This document shows, piece after piece, positions 34,208-43,989 of a stretch of DNA of 64,000 nt. The DNA is from Uloborus plumipes (lineage: Eukaryota; Arthropoda; Arachnida; Araneae; Uloboridae), in contig JAXGGA010005788.1 of NCBI GenBank assembly GCA_038373865.1, forward strand, positions 1-64,000, in the 5' to 3' direction. Position 1 is the stretch's first letter; every line of letters begins with the position of its first letter. Below the pieces are notes generated by a model that saw nothing but the letters and a program-made list of their open reading frames with translations, was not told the origin of the DNA and made no database searches. The position numbers and the translations under genes were made by a program.

Positions 34208-36600
34208 TGGGTCATTTCATGTCAAGTGTACGAGTCGTCCCCACTCGACCCCCTCCGATTTTGATGAAAATTTTTTTGGATATACATATAAGACTTGCAT
34301 GAAACCATACCAAATTATAGCTCCATAAGCCTTATGGTTCAGCCAGTAAAAATTATTTTATAAAGGCCTCTTTTTCGTGTCTTGAAAAAAATTACAAAAT
34401 CGTCAAGTTTGTGCTTTTATTGCTCGTGACCTAAGATGATTATCAGGCTCAAATTTGGTGATTCTGATCACTGTTTAGGGTAGAATAGCCTACTTGTGTA
34501 ATAAAAGCTCCTTGCAGTGTAGATTTTTTGCAATTTGCTGCCAAAGTTGGTAAAAAATCGCATTTTGGCAAATTTGGACCATACGTTATCAGCTTGTATC
34601 TGCTGAGAAAATGACTTTCTGAAGCTAACTCTTTTCTCGTTTGTAGCCTGATAGTTCGTCCGAAAGGTGTGCAAGTGGCATCTTGATAGCTCAAATAATT
34701 GCTGAATTATGCGAGATGAAACTCCAGTCAAATTTCTTTTTTCTCAATTTTGTCTCAATTTCAAAGGGTAATATCTCAAAAGGGTCAGCTTGAATTTCAA
34801 TTTTATTTACATCATTGGAAAGAACACACTTTTCTTAACTAAAAAAAGTTATTTTTATTTTTGAGACAAACTAGTTTCAAGGGGATATTGCAGATCAAAA
34901 ATGTGTACGTCATTCAACGTGAAATCAAAGAAAAAAAGACATAAACCTCAAAAGTTGATGTCAATTTGTTCTATTAAAATTTACAGGAGCTATTGTACTT
35001 ATGTTCTGATGAAAAAAACCCTTTTTTAAATACTTTTGAACTTTAGTTTTTGTGTGCGCATCGGTAAAAACTCAAGAAATGGCAAAAAATAAATTTTCGT
35101 TTTTAACAAAAATAATTATCTTCTTTTCGCTACAATAAGAACTTTAGTTTTTTCCGATGTGTTATTTTTAAGCTCTTGAAATAGAATTTCGGATAATATG
35201 TCACTTAGCAAGGTTGTAGGTCATTAATGTTTCAAGGTTATAAAAAGCATTTTAACATTTTTCATCATTTTTGTTTATGGGCAAATTGCAATCATAAGCT
35301 GAATATCTAGACACATCCTCGGCAGTATAAATAATGGATTTTCAATTACTATTGTTATCATTTACATGGCGGAAATAATTGCAATATTCAACTCTATCGA
35401 AAGCTTTCGTCATCGCTTATTTGAATAATGGCTTTGCAGTCCCCCTATACATATTTTTTATCACGTACACACCATATTAACTGTTTTATTTATTATTTAT
35501 CTCATTTATTAATTATTTTTATTTTTATTTTTTTGAAAAATGAAACAATGCTTTTTAAGAATTTAAAATATTAATGACACCTTGCCAACTGACATATCAT
35601 CCGAAATTCTGTTTCAAGGTCTTAAAAATAACACATAATAAAAGACTCAAGCTCTTATAGCAGCGATAAGAAGAGAATTATTTTTGTTAAAAACGAAACT
35701 TTATTTTTTTCCATTTCTTGAGTTTTTACGGATGCGCATGCGCATACAAAAACTAAAGTTCAAAAATATCTAAAAAAAAGTTTTTTCATCAGAACATAAC
35801 TACAATAGCTCCTGTAAATTTTAATAGAACAAATTGACATCAACTTTTGAGGTCTTCGTCTTTTTTTCTTTGATTTCACGTTGAATGATGTACACATTTT
35901 TGATCTGCAATATCCCCTTGAAACTGGTTTGTCTTAAAAATAAAAATAACGTTTTTTAGTAAAGGAAAAGTGTGTTCTTTCCAATGATGTAAAGAAAATT
36001 GAAATTCAAGATGACCCTTTTGAGATATTGCCCTTTGAAATTGAGACAAAATTGAGAAAAAAGAAATTTGACCGGAATTTTAACTCGCATAATTCAGCAA
36101 TTATTTGAGCTATCAAGACGCCACTTGCACACCTTTTGGACGAACTATCAGGCTACAAACGAGAAAAGAATTAGCTTCAGAAAGTCATTCTCTCAGCAGA
36201 GACAAGCTGATAATGTATGTTCAAAATTTGCCAAAATACGATTTTTTACCAACTTTGGCAGCAAATTGCAAAAAATCTACAGTACATGGAACTTTTATTA
36301 CACAAGTAGGCTATTCTACTCTAAACAATAATCAGAATCACCAGGTTTGAGCCTGATAATCGTCTTAGATCGCGAGCAATAAAAGCACAAACTTGACGAT
36401 TTGGTCATTTTTTTCAAGACACGAAAAAGAGGCCTTTATAAAGTAATTTTTACTGGCTGAACCATAAGGCTTATGGAGCCATAATTTGGTATGGTTTCAT
36501 GCAAATCTTATAGGTACATCCAAAAAAATTTTCATCAAAATCGGAGGGGGTCGAGTGGGGATTTTCTCGAAATTTGGGACACTTGACATGGAATGACCCA
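34208..36600. mobile_element. fold-back element with GGGTCATT ends, about 2.4 kb
   Basis: The ends are inverted repeats starting TGGGTCATTTCATGTCAAG and TGGGTCATTCCATGTCAAG read inward. The arms (34208 to about 35245 and about 35560 to 36600) are inverted copies of about 1.04 kb around a spacer of about 300 bp. No convincing target duplication is seen. Both arms keep a mirrored 87-codon open frame (34468-34731 minus and 36068-36331 plus) that points outward and differs at several residues. The frame begins MTG and includes QLFELSR and FRKSFSQQ, but has no recognised motif and may not be coding. The ends resemble those of the fold-back element at 25140-29099, suggesting a related family. Confidence 0.78.
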
Positions 36601-37450
36601 GAAGCTAAATTTAATACAAATTCTACTTTTATTTTTTGTTTTGAAGACTGACTCCTTGCTTACGAGATATGTATTTTTTGCTTTCTTAGTTTAGAATAAA
36701 ATTATAAAATATAATGGTTTATATTATTTACATGTTTAACTAATGAACAAAACAATGATCTAGTGCAAGTAAATAGATGCTGGTATAAGGAAAAAGGGGC
36801 ACGTTTATGTGTCTAGTGTGCACTACCTGTTTTTTCTAAATTCCTTGACATATTTTCATTTAGGTAATGTTTACACTTTTTTTACTAAGAGTGGTCAATT
36901 TAAAGCTTGCGCGTGTAATTATACTGCTCTCGGAATTGAAGACCAATTAATCAAAAATAAACGTATCCATTTTCCAAAATGTTCAAAAAGTGAAAAAATA
37001 AATAGGCTAACAGCAATATATATTTATCGTATTCTTTGGGTACGTATTTAAAGACAAAGGCATAATATGTCACACAGTAACAAAATTTCAAATGAAAAAA
37101 ATAAGGAGATATCGCCGTTTTAATTTCAGCTATGTGCTGGTTTTGTTTGAAAAACGAATCGATGTGACCAACTCACTTTAAAACTCAAATACATCAATAC
37201 CTCATATCGTTGTACATGAACTTAAAATTAGATGGATCAAATGGCCATGAGCTTATCGTAACATTTGAAGTTTTAATAGTCATAGCTTCATAAGATCCAT
37301 GTTTGGGGGAAAAAGTAATATTTTTCCAATATTGTACTGTGTACGTGCTCACATGGTTTACTGTTTCATAAAATATGGGCTGTAGTGTCATAGAATAAAG
37401 TTAAAAGGTAATACAAGTAAAATGACTACCCCCTGAAACACTTACTAAAG
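36601..37450. other. non-coding AT-rich DNA
   Basis: No gene or complete repeat is recognised. The short open frames are shadow-like. Confidence 0.5.
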
Positions 37451-37452
37451 TA

Positions 37453-37625
37453 CAGTTAAATCCTGTTCAAATAACACCAATACAGCAAAATATTGGTTTC
37501 AGTGAAATTAATTTTCGGTCCCAATTTATTTCTTTTATATTGCTTGAGTTCCATTACAGCGAAATTCACATAACAGCAAGAAAAATTTGTGGTCCCCTGA
37601 AGTTTTGTAATGGGATTTTTTAATT
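37453..37625. mobile_element. degraded Tigger/pogo-type MITE remnant
   Basis: It begins after a TA with CAGTTAAATCCTGTTC and contains phrases typical of such elements (ATTACAGCGAAATTCACATA; GTGGTCCCCTGAAGTTTTG). It ends in a degenerate GTAATGGGATTTTTT where an inverted copy of the start would be expected. The right end is too decayed to place exactly. Confidence 0.45.
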
Positions 37626-38039
37626 AGGTTTAAATGGTGTAGCTCTCAAATCTAAATGAAATGTCATTTTTCAAACACTGTATAGTAATAAAGGTAGTCC
37701 AAATTTGCCCGGAAAAAAATTCCAAATCGTGAAAAACGATTGCCGTTCAAAATATAGGGGAAGACCGCCTATATTGGACCCCCTAAGAACAGGAGACCTG
37801 TGTCGCTCAATGTGAAGCAAAAAAGAAATGCAAAAGAGAGCATCGTAAGCTAAATTTAATCAGCAACCGCCCTAGGAGTTTATATTTTCTGTAAATATGA
37901 AAATTATTTTAAAAAAAAATATCTTATAAAAAGTTGCAAAAGTCCAAATTAGGAATATATGCGCCTAAATTGAACCATGCGCTTCCTAAATTGGACCTTA
38001 CCAGGATATCATAGAATATTTTATATTTAAACTATACAG

Positions 38040-38348
38040 CTATTTTCCAGGATTTGCAATAGAATTTTTTTTTGCTTCGGCCTCACTTAGGCAGTGTTGA
38101 TAAACTCGCCGATGGCATTTCATACTCTTAATCATGTTTTGCACTTCATCTCTATGACAAATATTGCAATAACAATGGTTTTGTGCTGTTTCTTGCCTCT
38201 TCTTGTATGACTTTTTCTGATCTATGCCTCTTTTATATGGCTTTAGAATGATTGCTGAAACAGCCTTTCTTTTTGTTCTTTCTATTTTTTTAGGCAAAGG
38301 TGATATGTGAGCCGGCTTTACAAAATCATAGTAAGAGTTGGCAATCAT
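38040..38348 (-). pseudogene. pogo-like transposase C-terminus with zinc-binding tail
   Basis: A 102-residue frame starts MIANSYYDFVKPAHISPLPK, continues through a long Lys/Arg-rich linker and ends with a cysteine/histidine cluster (CYCNICHRDE...MKCHRR...QHCL). In pogo-type transposases of arthropods the catalytic domain is followed by a linker of this kind and a PHD-like tail. The DDE domain is not attached to this copy. The part at 38163-38348 is duplicated exactly at 38965-39150. Confidence 0.65.
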
Positions 38349-38365
38349 GTTTTAATGAAGAACTA
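38163..38365 (-). repeat. 203-bp direct duplication, copy 1
   Basis: Appears identical base for base to 38965-39167, offset 802 bp. It covers the N-terminal half of the transposase C-terminal fragment. Confidence 0.85.
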
Positions 38366-38510
38366 TCCGCCAATTCTGCTGAACTTGTACTAATTTACGT
38401 CGTTGCTAGTTCTTGTACATGGTGTACAACTTACACCGAACATTTAACCTGTTCACTTTGAGTAGTTTTATCTGGACTACTTGTCTATAATTCTGTTGCA
38501 GCCAAGTCAA

Positions 38511-38670
38511 TGTCATTAAGCACATGTCAGTGTCATTAAGCACATGTCAATGTCATTAAGCACATGTCAGTGTCATTAAGCACATGTCAATGTCATTAAG
38601 CACATGTCAGTGTCATTAAGCACATGTCAGTGTCATTAAGCACATGTCAATGTCATTAAGCACATGTCAA
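38511..38670 (+). repeat. 20-bp minisatellite, eight units
   Basis: Eight consecutive units of TGTCATTAAGCACATGTCA plus one variable base, which reads G, A, G, A, G, G, A, A in order. The units are otherwise identical. It lies between the two copies of the 203-bp duplication, inside the pogo-like element. Confidence 0.95.
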
Positions 38671-38958
38671 TTGACAGGTCAAACTCCTATTCTTTGGAAT
38701 CAAATCACCCCCAGTATTTGCCATAGCCTTGATTGCGGTTTGCCCATAAGAGTTACCAAACAGTTCTCCTAAGCGATATTAGATAATGGATCTCATTAGA
38801 TGTTCTCACATGGATGTATCATATGCTCGATTTAAATATGTAGACAGACTGAATAAAAACCACATCTACGTGCATGATGTGCTTAAAGAGAAAGCATTAT
38901 TAAATCGTTCTCGTTTGACAAGTTTATTGCATTAATGTTATTTATGTAAGTGCTGTGC

Positions 38959-39150
38959 CTATACATTGCAATAACAATGGTTTTGTGCTGTTTCTTGCCT
39001 CTTCTTGTATGACTTTTTCTGATCTATGCCTCTTTTATATGGCTTTAGAATGATTGCTGAAACAGCCTTTCTTTTTGTTCTTTCTATTTTTTTAGGCAAA
39101 GGTGATATGTGAGCCGGCTTTACAAAATCATAGTAAGAGTTGGCAATCAT
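38959..39150 (-). pseudogene. pogo-like transposase C-terminal fragment (second copy, truncated)
   Basis: The frame repeats the first 62 residues of the 38040-38348 frame exactly (MIANSYYDFVKPAHISPLPK to NHCYCN), then ends one codon later. The zinc-binding tail is missing. In element order this copy lies closer to the catalytic fragment, so it may be the ancestral position. Confidence 0.65.
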
Positions 39151-39167
39151 GTTTTAATGAAGAACTA
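38965..39167 (-). repeat. 203-bp direct duplication, copy 2
   Basis: Exact partner of 38163-38365. The lack of visible differences implies recent duplication or gene conversion, in contrast to the decayed coding sequence around it. Confidence 0.85.
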
Positions 39168-39306
39168 GTAGAAGGACATTCTTTTTACATTCTTGACTTA
39201 ACAGTTTTGATGAAATGTTGTATCAATTGTGTGAATTACCGTTTGTGATCCAACCTTTTTTTTTTGAACAAGCATATTGCTCACCAGAAAAGCTTTAATG
39301 ATAAGT

Positions 39307-39501
39307 TCATACATGGAACGTAATCTTTTGAAAATAAGCATGGGGAGCTTGCAATTCTGTTGCACTCATACAGCAAATAACCAGTGTGTTTCTACCACGT
39401 TCACCACTCATTACTGCTCCAACCTGATGTTTACCTCTATACCTCAATATATTTTGGGGGTTTTGGACAGTGAAAAGATCGGCTTTATCGACATTGAACA
39501 T
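39307..39501 (-). pseudogene. pogo-like transposase catalytic fragment
   Basis: The minus frame starts MFNVDKADLFTVQNPQNIL and continues RGKHQVGAVMSGERG and VICCMSA. This is the first-aspartate region of pogo/Tigger (DDE superfamily endonuclease) transposases, where FNVDE-x-GL-TVQ-P and KQVG-x-TS-ERG are typical. Here the usual glutamate after the aspartate is lysine. After the CMSA block the frame shifts: the next conserved block (LPMLIFKR) is in a neighbouring frame at about 39340-39360. The second and third acidic residues are not found. Confidence 0.72.
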
Positions 39502-40257
39502 TTAGTGGCAGATGAATTGTTTCCTTTTAAAATCGTTTCGAAAACATCGAAGAATTTCATATTTTTCTCTTGGTAACCCAGCGTAAATTTTATTTAAGTT
39601 AATAACTATGCTTAACAACCTGAAACTGCAGCTTAATGGATGAAGCGAAAAAAACATGCATTTTAAGAAGTTGCAGCTTCTGCTTGAAAAAAACGTGCTT
39701 GATAAAAAAAAGTTCAAATGAATATCGTGAATAGGTTGTTAAGTATGCTTAAAATAATTTTAACTACGCTTTCAAATAAGACGAGTCGCTTATTTTATGT
39801 TACGATTAATAAAAAGTCTTGTTTAAATCATATTCTTAAATTGGACCACCGGTCCAATATAGGAAAATTTTTTCGGTCCAATAAAGGAAAACACGCCATT
39901 TTTTATTCTTCAGCTCATTGCTCTATCAAAAACTATCACAATCGCGCATGTAAATACATCGATGTAATCCTTATTAAACACAGATTATAATACTGTAACA
40001 GCATTTTACCGCAACTTAAAAGTTTTTGAGTTATCTTTCTAGAAACAAGTCGGCAAAATAAGATTTCGCACGTTTTCAACACAAATCAAGCCGTAACTCG
40101 CTCTAAACAGGTCGAAGACTGGTAATACTCCATACACATTACTTTTTTTCCTAAACCTTTATATTTCTACTGTTAAAGTGCAGCACATATCTCTGTCCTG
40201 GATTTTAAGCCCGAGGTCCAATTTAAGCAGTGGTCCAATATAGGCGGTCTTCCCCTA

Positions 40258-41561
40258 CATGCATGTTAATCATCATGTCTTCATCAAAGAGTCAGTTTCC
40301 TTCGAATTCATGATCCTCATATCTTACTTGATGCCTAATAGCTCCATCGTTTGCTGAAGAAATCGGTAAATGCACACTAATGCAAATATGTCTTTTTCAT
40401 AAATTATACAAAACATCATCTTGTCACTTTCCGCTTTCCGAATTCAAAACTGCTGCTCATGTTTAGATAACAACCCATCTGGAAAAAAAAAATAACAGAT
40501 TTACATAGGATATGCTTCCCCTTATTCGAAAGGACCTGCAGAAATGGTTGGGATGGACTTGTTACCTTTTGATTGAAATGTCAAAATTATCGCTTCAAAA
40601 TGTATCGATTCGTTTCGTTTGGAACTATAGAGATCAGGGGAGTTGGTTAAGATCAACTGAAACATATAGAAAATGCCAAACAAAACGAGTGTTTCTAAGA
40701 AGTGGATACGTTATATTTTGATCAATTGTATCTTAATTATTAGTTGAGCAACATTAACAAAACGTCACATTATATTGAATAAAACAAAACGTTTCAAATA
40801 TCCAGTACTTCCTTACTTTGTTGTCGTCAATCAATACTAACCTTTAAAATATGTATGTGTTTTTTTTTCTATAAATTATATTTTCCCAAAAATACAGTTT
40901 TAATATTTTACTGCAACATGAATAAGTTTTTTGGAAAATGTGTGCTTGTGAAATACGTTTTTGTTCCTAAACTTCAAGAAAAGGAAAACAATTTGCATGC
41001 AATCAACAAAACCGACAACACAAGGCTGAGCATGCAAAGGATTTTATTCCCTTTAGGGACTTTAAGCCGACCTTTCCAAAGATTTTGCTCTAAGAATCCT
41101 GGAGAAAAATCTTTTCGCCCGTTTCCTTGGCAGCAAGCAATCAAAACTCCCCACTATACGTTTCAGAATACAACATATGAGTTCTGTTTTCTTTTGTAGG
41201 AAAGACTTTTCAGAACTGATTCTTTCTCAAATTTTATCTTCCAAAAACTTTATTTTTCGGCAACCAATAATGTTCTGAGAATCCATCTTGATTATACTCA
41301 GAAGATGTTTTTAGTAGGCTCTAAAATTGAAGTTTATGATAGTATATTTTTTGTAATACTTTCCTCATCTAAAAACCCACGGAGGAGTGTTAACTCATAA
41401 TAAACAGGAACTACAACAAGAAATTGAAGACGCATTTTATTTTCTTAATATTATTTTCTTAACCTATTTTTGGAGTAATATCGTCTAAAATCAGACGAAA
41501 ACTAGAATATTTGTAAGAAATTAATAAATACTTTTGAGCTGAAAATTTAAATTAAGAATTG
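40258..41561. other. non-coding AT-rich DNA
   Basis: Open frames at 40512-40721 and 40855-41199 (plus) have no recognisable motif. No repeat structure is seen. Confidence 0.45.
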
Positions 41562-41741
41562 CAACTTTTTCATGCACAAAACTAGCAGATTACCGCATAC
41601 CCTTTTTTCGGCGTTACAAGGAACGATTTTCTCGTTGCAAAGAAAGAGCGTATGGATGAAAATATCTTTTTCGTCTTTTACACATTTGCATTGCTCACAA
41701 GTGTATGCAGTAATCTGCAAGATTTGTGCATGAAAACGTTG
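41562..41741. mobile_element. small inverted-repeat element (MITE-like), about 180 bp
   Basis: The ends are inverted repeats of about 45 bp starting CAACTTTTTCATGCACAAA on the left and CAACGTTTTCATGCACAAA on the right read inward, followed by GCAGATTAC(C/T)GCATAC in both. No clear target duplication is visible and there is no coding content. Confidence 0.6.
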
Positions 41742-41885
41742 ATATTTTTAAGCTCACAATATAACTGTAAAGTTTTAAAGCTAACCGTTTAAATAAAATT
41801 CTAGGTGGAGGGAAACAGCCTGTCCCATCAGCTGGTTTGAATATTATTGGCATTAAGGACTCTTTTTCATGTTGGTGAGTTTTTT

Positions 41886-41910
41886 GTTTATTTATTTATT
41901 TATTTATTTA
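41886..41910. repeat. (TTTA)n microsatellite
   Basis: About six TTTA units. A similar tract occurs at 60116-60147. Confidence 0.9.
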
Positions 41911-43765
41911 CTTATGTTTTCGATTACGTATTGCCACATTTCGAATATGTTGTGAAAAGCTGGGAACATTTATATAGAAACGAAATATGCAAAAAATGGT
42001 GTTTATACTCATGCATTTTTGTCAGAAATTATGCGCCGTAAATTCCTTTCTTTAACTAAAGTTCTAATAAAATAAAGATCACATGCAAGCATGCATAAGA
42101 AATTGCGCACAAAATGTGATTATAATTTACGTTCATAAATAGGGTTCTGATTTCCAAACGTTCTAATTTGAAAGCTACTGATCTGAATCACTTGATTTTT
42201 CACCGGAACCGTTTGATAAGTATATAGCCTTTACGGGAGTCTAAGAGACTTATTTTTAAATGTTCACCAACGTATGAAGTCATTTCCGTAACATTATTTC
42301 TGTTATGTGCTGACGTTTTACTTGAATCGAGTCAAAAGAAACAGGTAAATTGTGATCACATTTTCGCATTTTTCAAAGCATCTAATATTTTATTGCGTCA
42401 AGAAAACTATTTTGCCTTGGAAGAGACCCAGTACTATCGTCGAGCTGAAAAAAATGATACATTTCTATTAGAAATCGGATATCTCATCAAAATCACACAC
42501 GTTCGAAAGTATTTGCGCATAATAAGTGCAATAAATTTTATTTTATAGAATTTTTGAAGAATCTTGAATTTAGAACACTTAAACTGATGTCATGCGGACT
42601 TTATTCGCTTTCCTAGTTCACCTTCTGGCAGAAAATTTAGGATTTTATTTTTGACATTTGATAGGACAAAACAATTGCAAATAATGTCTTAAATTAAAAA
42701 AAAAACCTACTGATTTTCTTTTTAATTTGACTAATAATGTTTAAAAAAAAGGGGGGAAATGAAAAAGAAAAACCAATAGATTATAAGCACAGGACAGAGT
42801 GATAAGAAGAACTTTGAATACCTGGTAGTTTGGTATGTTTTAATGGAAAATGGCAGGTTTAAAATGCAATGCTTTATCGTGATGATTTATGGCGCCATTT
42901 CAGACCATTTTGTAATGTTTTAAAGTTTGTCTTATCACTCCATTCTTGGTTAAATTATGCAAAAATGTTTTTATTCCTACTTTATATCACGTAATTAACA
43001 AAATAAAATATATCATCAGAAATATCATCAATAACGGGATGCATAATTGCAACTTTTACGCTAAAAACACTCATTGATATTTATCGTCATTATTTTTTTC
43101 TTGCAGGTGCATAACTTCTAACCAACCTTGAAAAAAAAAGAAAGTTAAGTTTGCGCATATTTTTAAACTCAGTCACTGATAAATATGTTTTTTTTTTTGT
43201 TCAAAACTGTTTCAGATTTATGTATACTTATTTTTGTAATTTGCTTCCTATCGAAAAACGTTTTTTTTTTTTTGCAAAGTTTGTTAGCAGCAGCAGCCAA
43301 AGTGAATTGAAGTGTGTTTCGTCATCGTAAAATTGAAATGGCGTCTGTGAAAGAAAAAAACATAGTGTGGTAATTTGTCCTGTGGAAGATTTGTCAGTAA
43401 ATGTTGTACCCTTTTCCTGAATATTGAAACATTAAAATAAATAATGGATGCAATATCATTGGTAATAACAGCAATGTTAATACCTGGCACAAATGGTGGG
43501 AATGACAATGTACATTTTAGGTGTCAATCTTTAGAAGGTTAGGTGTCTTTCTTTTCGAACCAAAAACGCGACCTTTCAGAGCCTTTGGTTTTAAGATTAT
43601 ATAAAACTCACAGTACGGACTTGATATCCATAATCCATGTATGTACATTTTGGCAGAAATAGTCCATGGCGCGAAGCTGAATTTTGTGTAATTATCCAAA
43701 ATCTACTAAAGTTTGATACGGGAAAATGTGTTAAAGCTGTATTAGAAACAAAACTATTATATAAA
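41911..43765. other. non-coding AT-rich DNA
   Basis: No gene, transposon end or structured repeat recognised. Confidence 0.5.
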
Positions 43766-43770
43766 GATAA

Positions 43771-43985
43771 AAATAGAAAATACGTCTAAATCTAAAAAAT
43801 ATATATTTTTTAAATTAAGTACATTAGTTCAACATCAGTTCAACACTGAAAATAGAAAATATGTTTAAATCTAAAAAATGTTTTTTTTTTCCTTAATTAA
43901 GTATATCAGTTAGTTCAACAGCAGTTCAACACTGAAAATAGAAAATATGTCTAAATCCAAAAAAAAAAAATATATGTTTTTATTA
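43771..43985 (+). repeat. tandem repeat, unit about 80-86 bp, 2.5 copies
   Basis: The block AAATAGAAAATAYGTYTAAATC recurs at about 43771, 43850 and 43936. Each copy is followed by an A-rich and T-rich run, and the first two by an AGTTCAACA(G/T)CAGTTCAACACTG segment. Confidence 0.8.
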
Positions 43986-43989
43986 TTTC

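Larger units (their letters stand above)
37757..40255 (-). mobile_element. pogo-like element, degenerate, 2499 bp
   Basis: Perfect 24-bp terminal inverted repeats (37757-37780 and 40232-40255; outermost bases GGGGAAGACCGCC) are flanked by TA on both sides (37755-37756, 40256-40257). The phrase TTGGACC recurs several times just inside both ends. The minus strand carries pogo-family transposase pieces in the right order: the catalytic start at 39307-39501, then C-terminal pieces at 38959-39150 and again at 38040-38348. The repeated C-terminal piece and an intervening minisatellite show internal rearrangement. Most of the helix-turn-helix region and the remaining catalytic core are lost or unrecognisable. 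Confidence 0.82.

Noticed and set aside
34468..36331. Mirrored 87-codon frames of the GGGTCATT fold-back element as genes
   Set aside because: No motif or natural start; overlapping frames are open as well (34449-34694, 36105-36350), so openness is weak evidence.
36601..36604. Target-site duplication for the 34208-36600 palindrome
   Set aside because: The flanking bases (ATAT on the left; AGAA or GAAG on the right) do not match for any tested boundary.
38511..38670. Regular 20-bp repeats that might suggest a CRISPR array
   Set aside because: The units are directly adjacent with no spacers, and the context is a eukaryotic transposon; this is a minisatellite.
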